Assembly: GCA_900549155.1 (NCBI GenBank)
Contig: URNF01000108.1
Location: forward strand, 1 to 7,224
Direction of reading: 5' to 3'
Length of the DNA stretch: 7,224 bases
Source: an uncultured Oscillospiraceae bacterium
GTDB taxonomy: Bacteria; Bacillota; Clostridia; Oscillospirales; Acutalibacteraceae
Shown: positions 6,978-7,224 of the stretch, one piece after another
Numbering within the stretch: position 1 is the stretch's first letter
Layout: every line of letters begins with the position of its first letter
Notes under the pieces: generated by a model
The model's database searches: none
Told to the model about the DNA's origin: nothing
What the model saw: only the letters and a program-made list of their open reading frames with translations
Position numbers and translations under genes: made by a program

Positions 6978-7168
6978 GTATCCTGCTGTGCGCGCGGACC
7001 TGTGTCCTTTAACCCTACTACAAATTTTACTAAGGAAGCCCGGCTCCGATGCCGGACGGCAGACCTCCCCGCCTTGCGGGACGAAGGGAGCCTGAACACA
7101 TTGGGCGGCTACCACCTGCTGTTTCGGTAGCAGGTTATTCGGACACTTTACGACACGGCGGGAGAACT
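6978..7168 (+). ncRNA. ssrS: 6S RNA (SsrS), regulator of sigma-A RNA polymerase
   Basis: No reading frame fits here, but the sequence folds as 6S RNA does, into one long rod with a large central bubble. The closing stem is TCCTGCTGTG (6981-6990) with CACGGCGGGA (7154-7163), 10 pairs including two G-U. After an internal loop, GTGTCC (7002-7007) pairs perfectly with GGACAC (7141-7146). The open bubble has an unpaired 5' strand (about 7008-7037), and its 3' strand carries a small hairpin, ACCTGCT/AGCAGGT (7114-7120 with 7129-7135). The apical arm pairs GCCC (7038-7041) with GGGC (7103-7106) and GGCTCC (7042-7047) with GGAGCC (7087-7092), ending in CCCGC-CTT-GCGGG. 6S RNA mimics an open promoter and holds sigma-A polymerase, mainly in stationary phase. 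Exact ends are not visible. No promoter is seen just upstream, so it may be processed from the DUF1292 transcript. Confidence 0.78.
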
Positions 7169-7177
7169 GAGTCACAA

Positions 7178-7218
7178 CCTCCGGCTAAGCCGGAGGCTTG
7201 AATAAGCCCTAGAAGGGC
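7178..7218. repeat. Two tandem hairpins at the right edge
   Basis: CCTCCGGC-TAA-GCCGGAGG (8 pairs, 7178-7196) is followed by GCCCT-AGA-AGGGC (5 pairs, 7206-7218). A third repeat, GGCTT-GAAT-AAGCC (7195-7208), overlaps both and could replace them. There is no T run after either stem, so this is not a normal intrinsic terminator even though it follows the 6S-like RNA by about 10 bases. Adjacent small subterminal hairpins of this kind occur at the ends of IS200/IS605 elements and in REP-like repeats; the window stops before any transposase could be seen. Confidence 0.5.
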
Positions 7219-7224
7219 ATTCTA

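Noticed and set aside
6976..7170. RNase P RNA, SRP RNA or tmRNA as identity of the structured RNA
   Set aside because: The conserved cores of these RNAs are not seen, whereas the rod with central bubble and matching closing stems fits 6S RNA.
7164..7200. Intrinsic terminator of the 6S-like RNA
   Set aside because: The stem at 7178-7196 is strong, but it is followed by CTTGAATAAG rather than a T run.

Overview
The window looks like a chromosomal segment from a moderately GC-rich member of the Clostridia, probably Oscillospiraceae/Ruminococcaceae-like. The reasons are the cdaA-cdaR (ybbR) pair, a DUF1292 protein, a DUF3343/cysteine-desulfurase pair, a Firmicutes-style MATE pump, strong GGAGG-type ribosome sites and sigma-A type promoters. 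The taxon is inferred from gene content; no marker gene was searched.

Layout: seven protein genes lie head to tail on the minus strand from about 6516 down to 1. They form three likely transcription units: (i) a DUF3343 protein followed by a class V aminotransferase/cysteine desulfurase (6516 to 5128); (ii) cdaA-cdaR (5077 to 2883), driven by an extended -10 promoter inside the end of the desulfurase gene and closed by a strong hairpin at 2851-2878; (iii) rlmD, a GNAT acetyltransferase and a MATE efflux pump (2832 to 1), tightly packed. The MATE gene runs off the left edge. On the plus strand, reading away from the DUF3343 promoter region, a well-formed promoter drives a very acidic DUF1292 gene (6661-6975). 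A structured RNA that folds like 6S RNA follows within a few bases. Two hairpins in tandem end the window.

Function: CdaA makes cyclic di-AMP and CdaR is its membrane-anchored YbbR-repeat partner. RlmD modifies 23S rRNA, the GNAT enzyme probably acetylates a protein or small molecule, and the MATE pump exports cations or drugs. The desulfurase/DUF3343 pair probably moves sulfur (or selenium). 6S RNA regulates sigma-A RNA polymerase. Most of this is housekeeping. The less ordinary points are the DUF1292-6S arrangement without an obvious separate RNA promoter, the hairpin just ahead of rlmD, the lack of glmM directly after cdaR, and the tandem hairpins at the right edge. I found no convincing new system.
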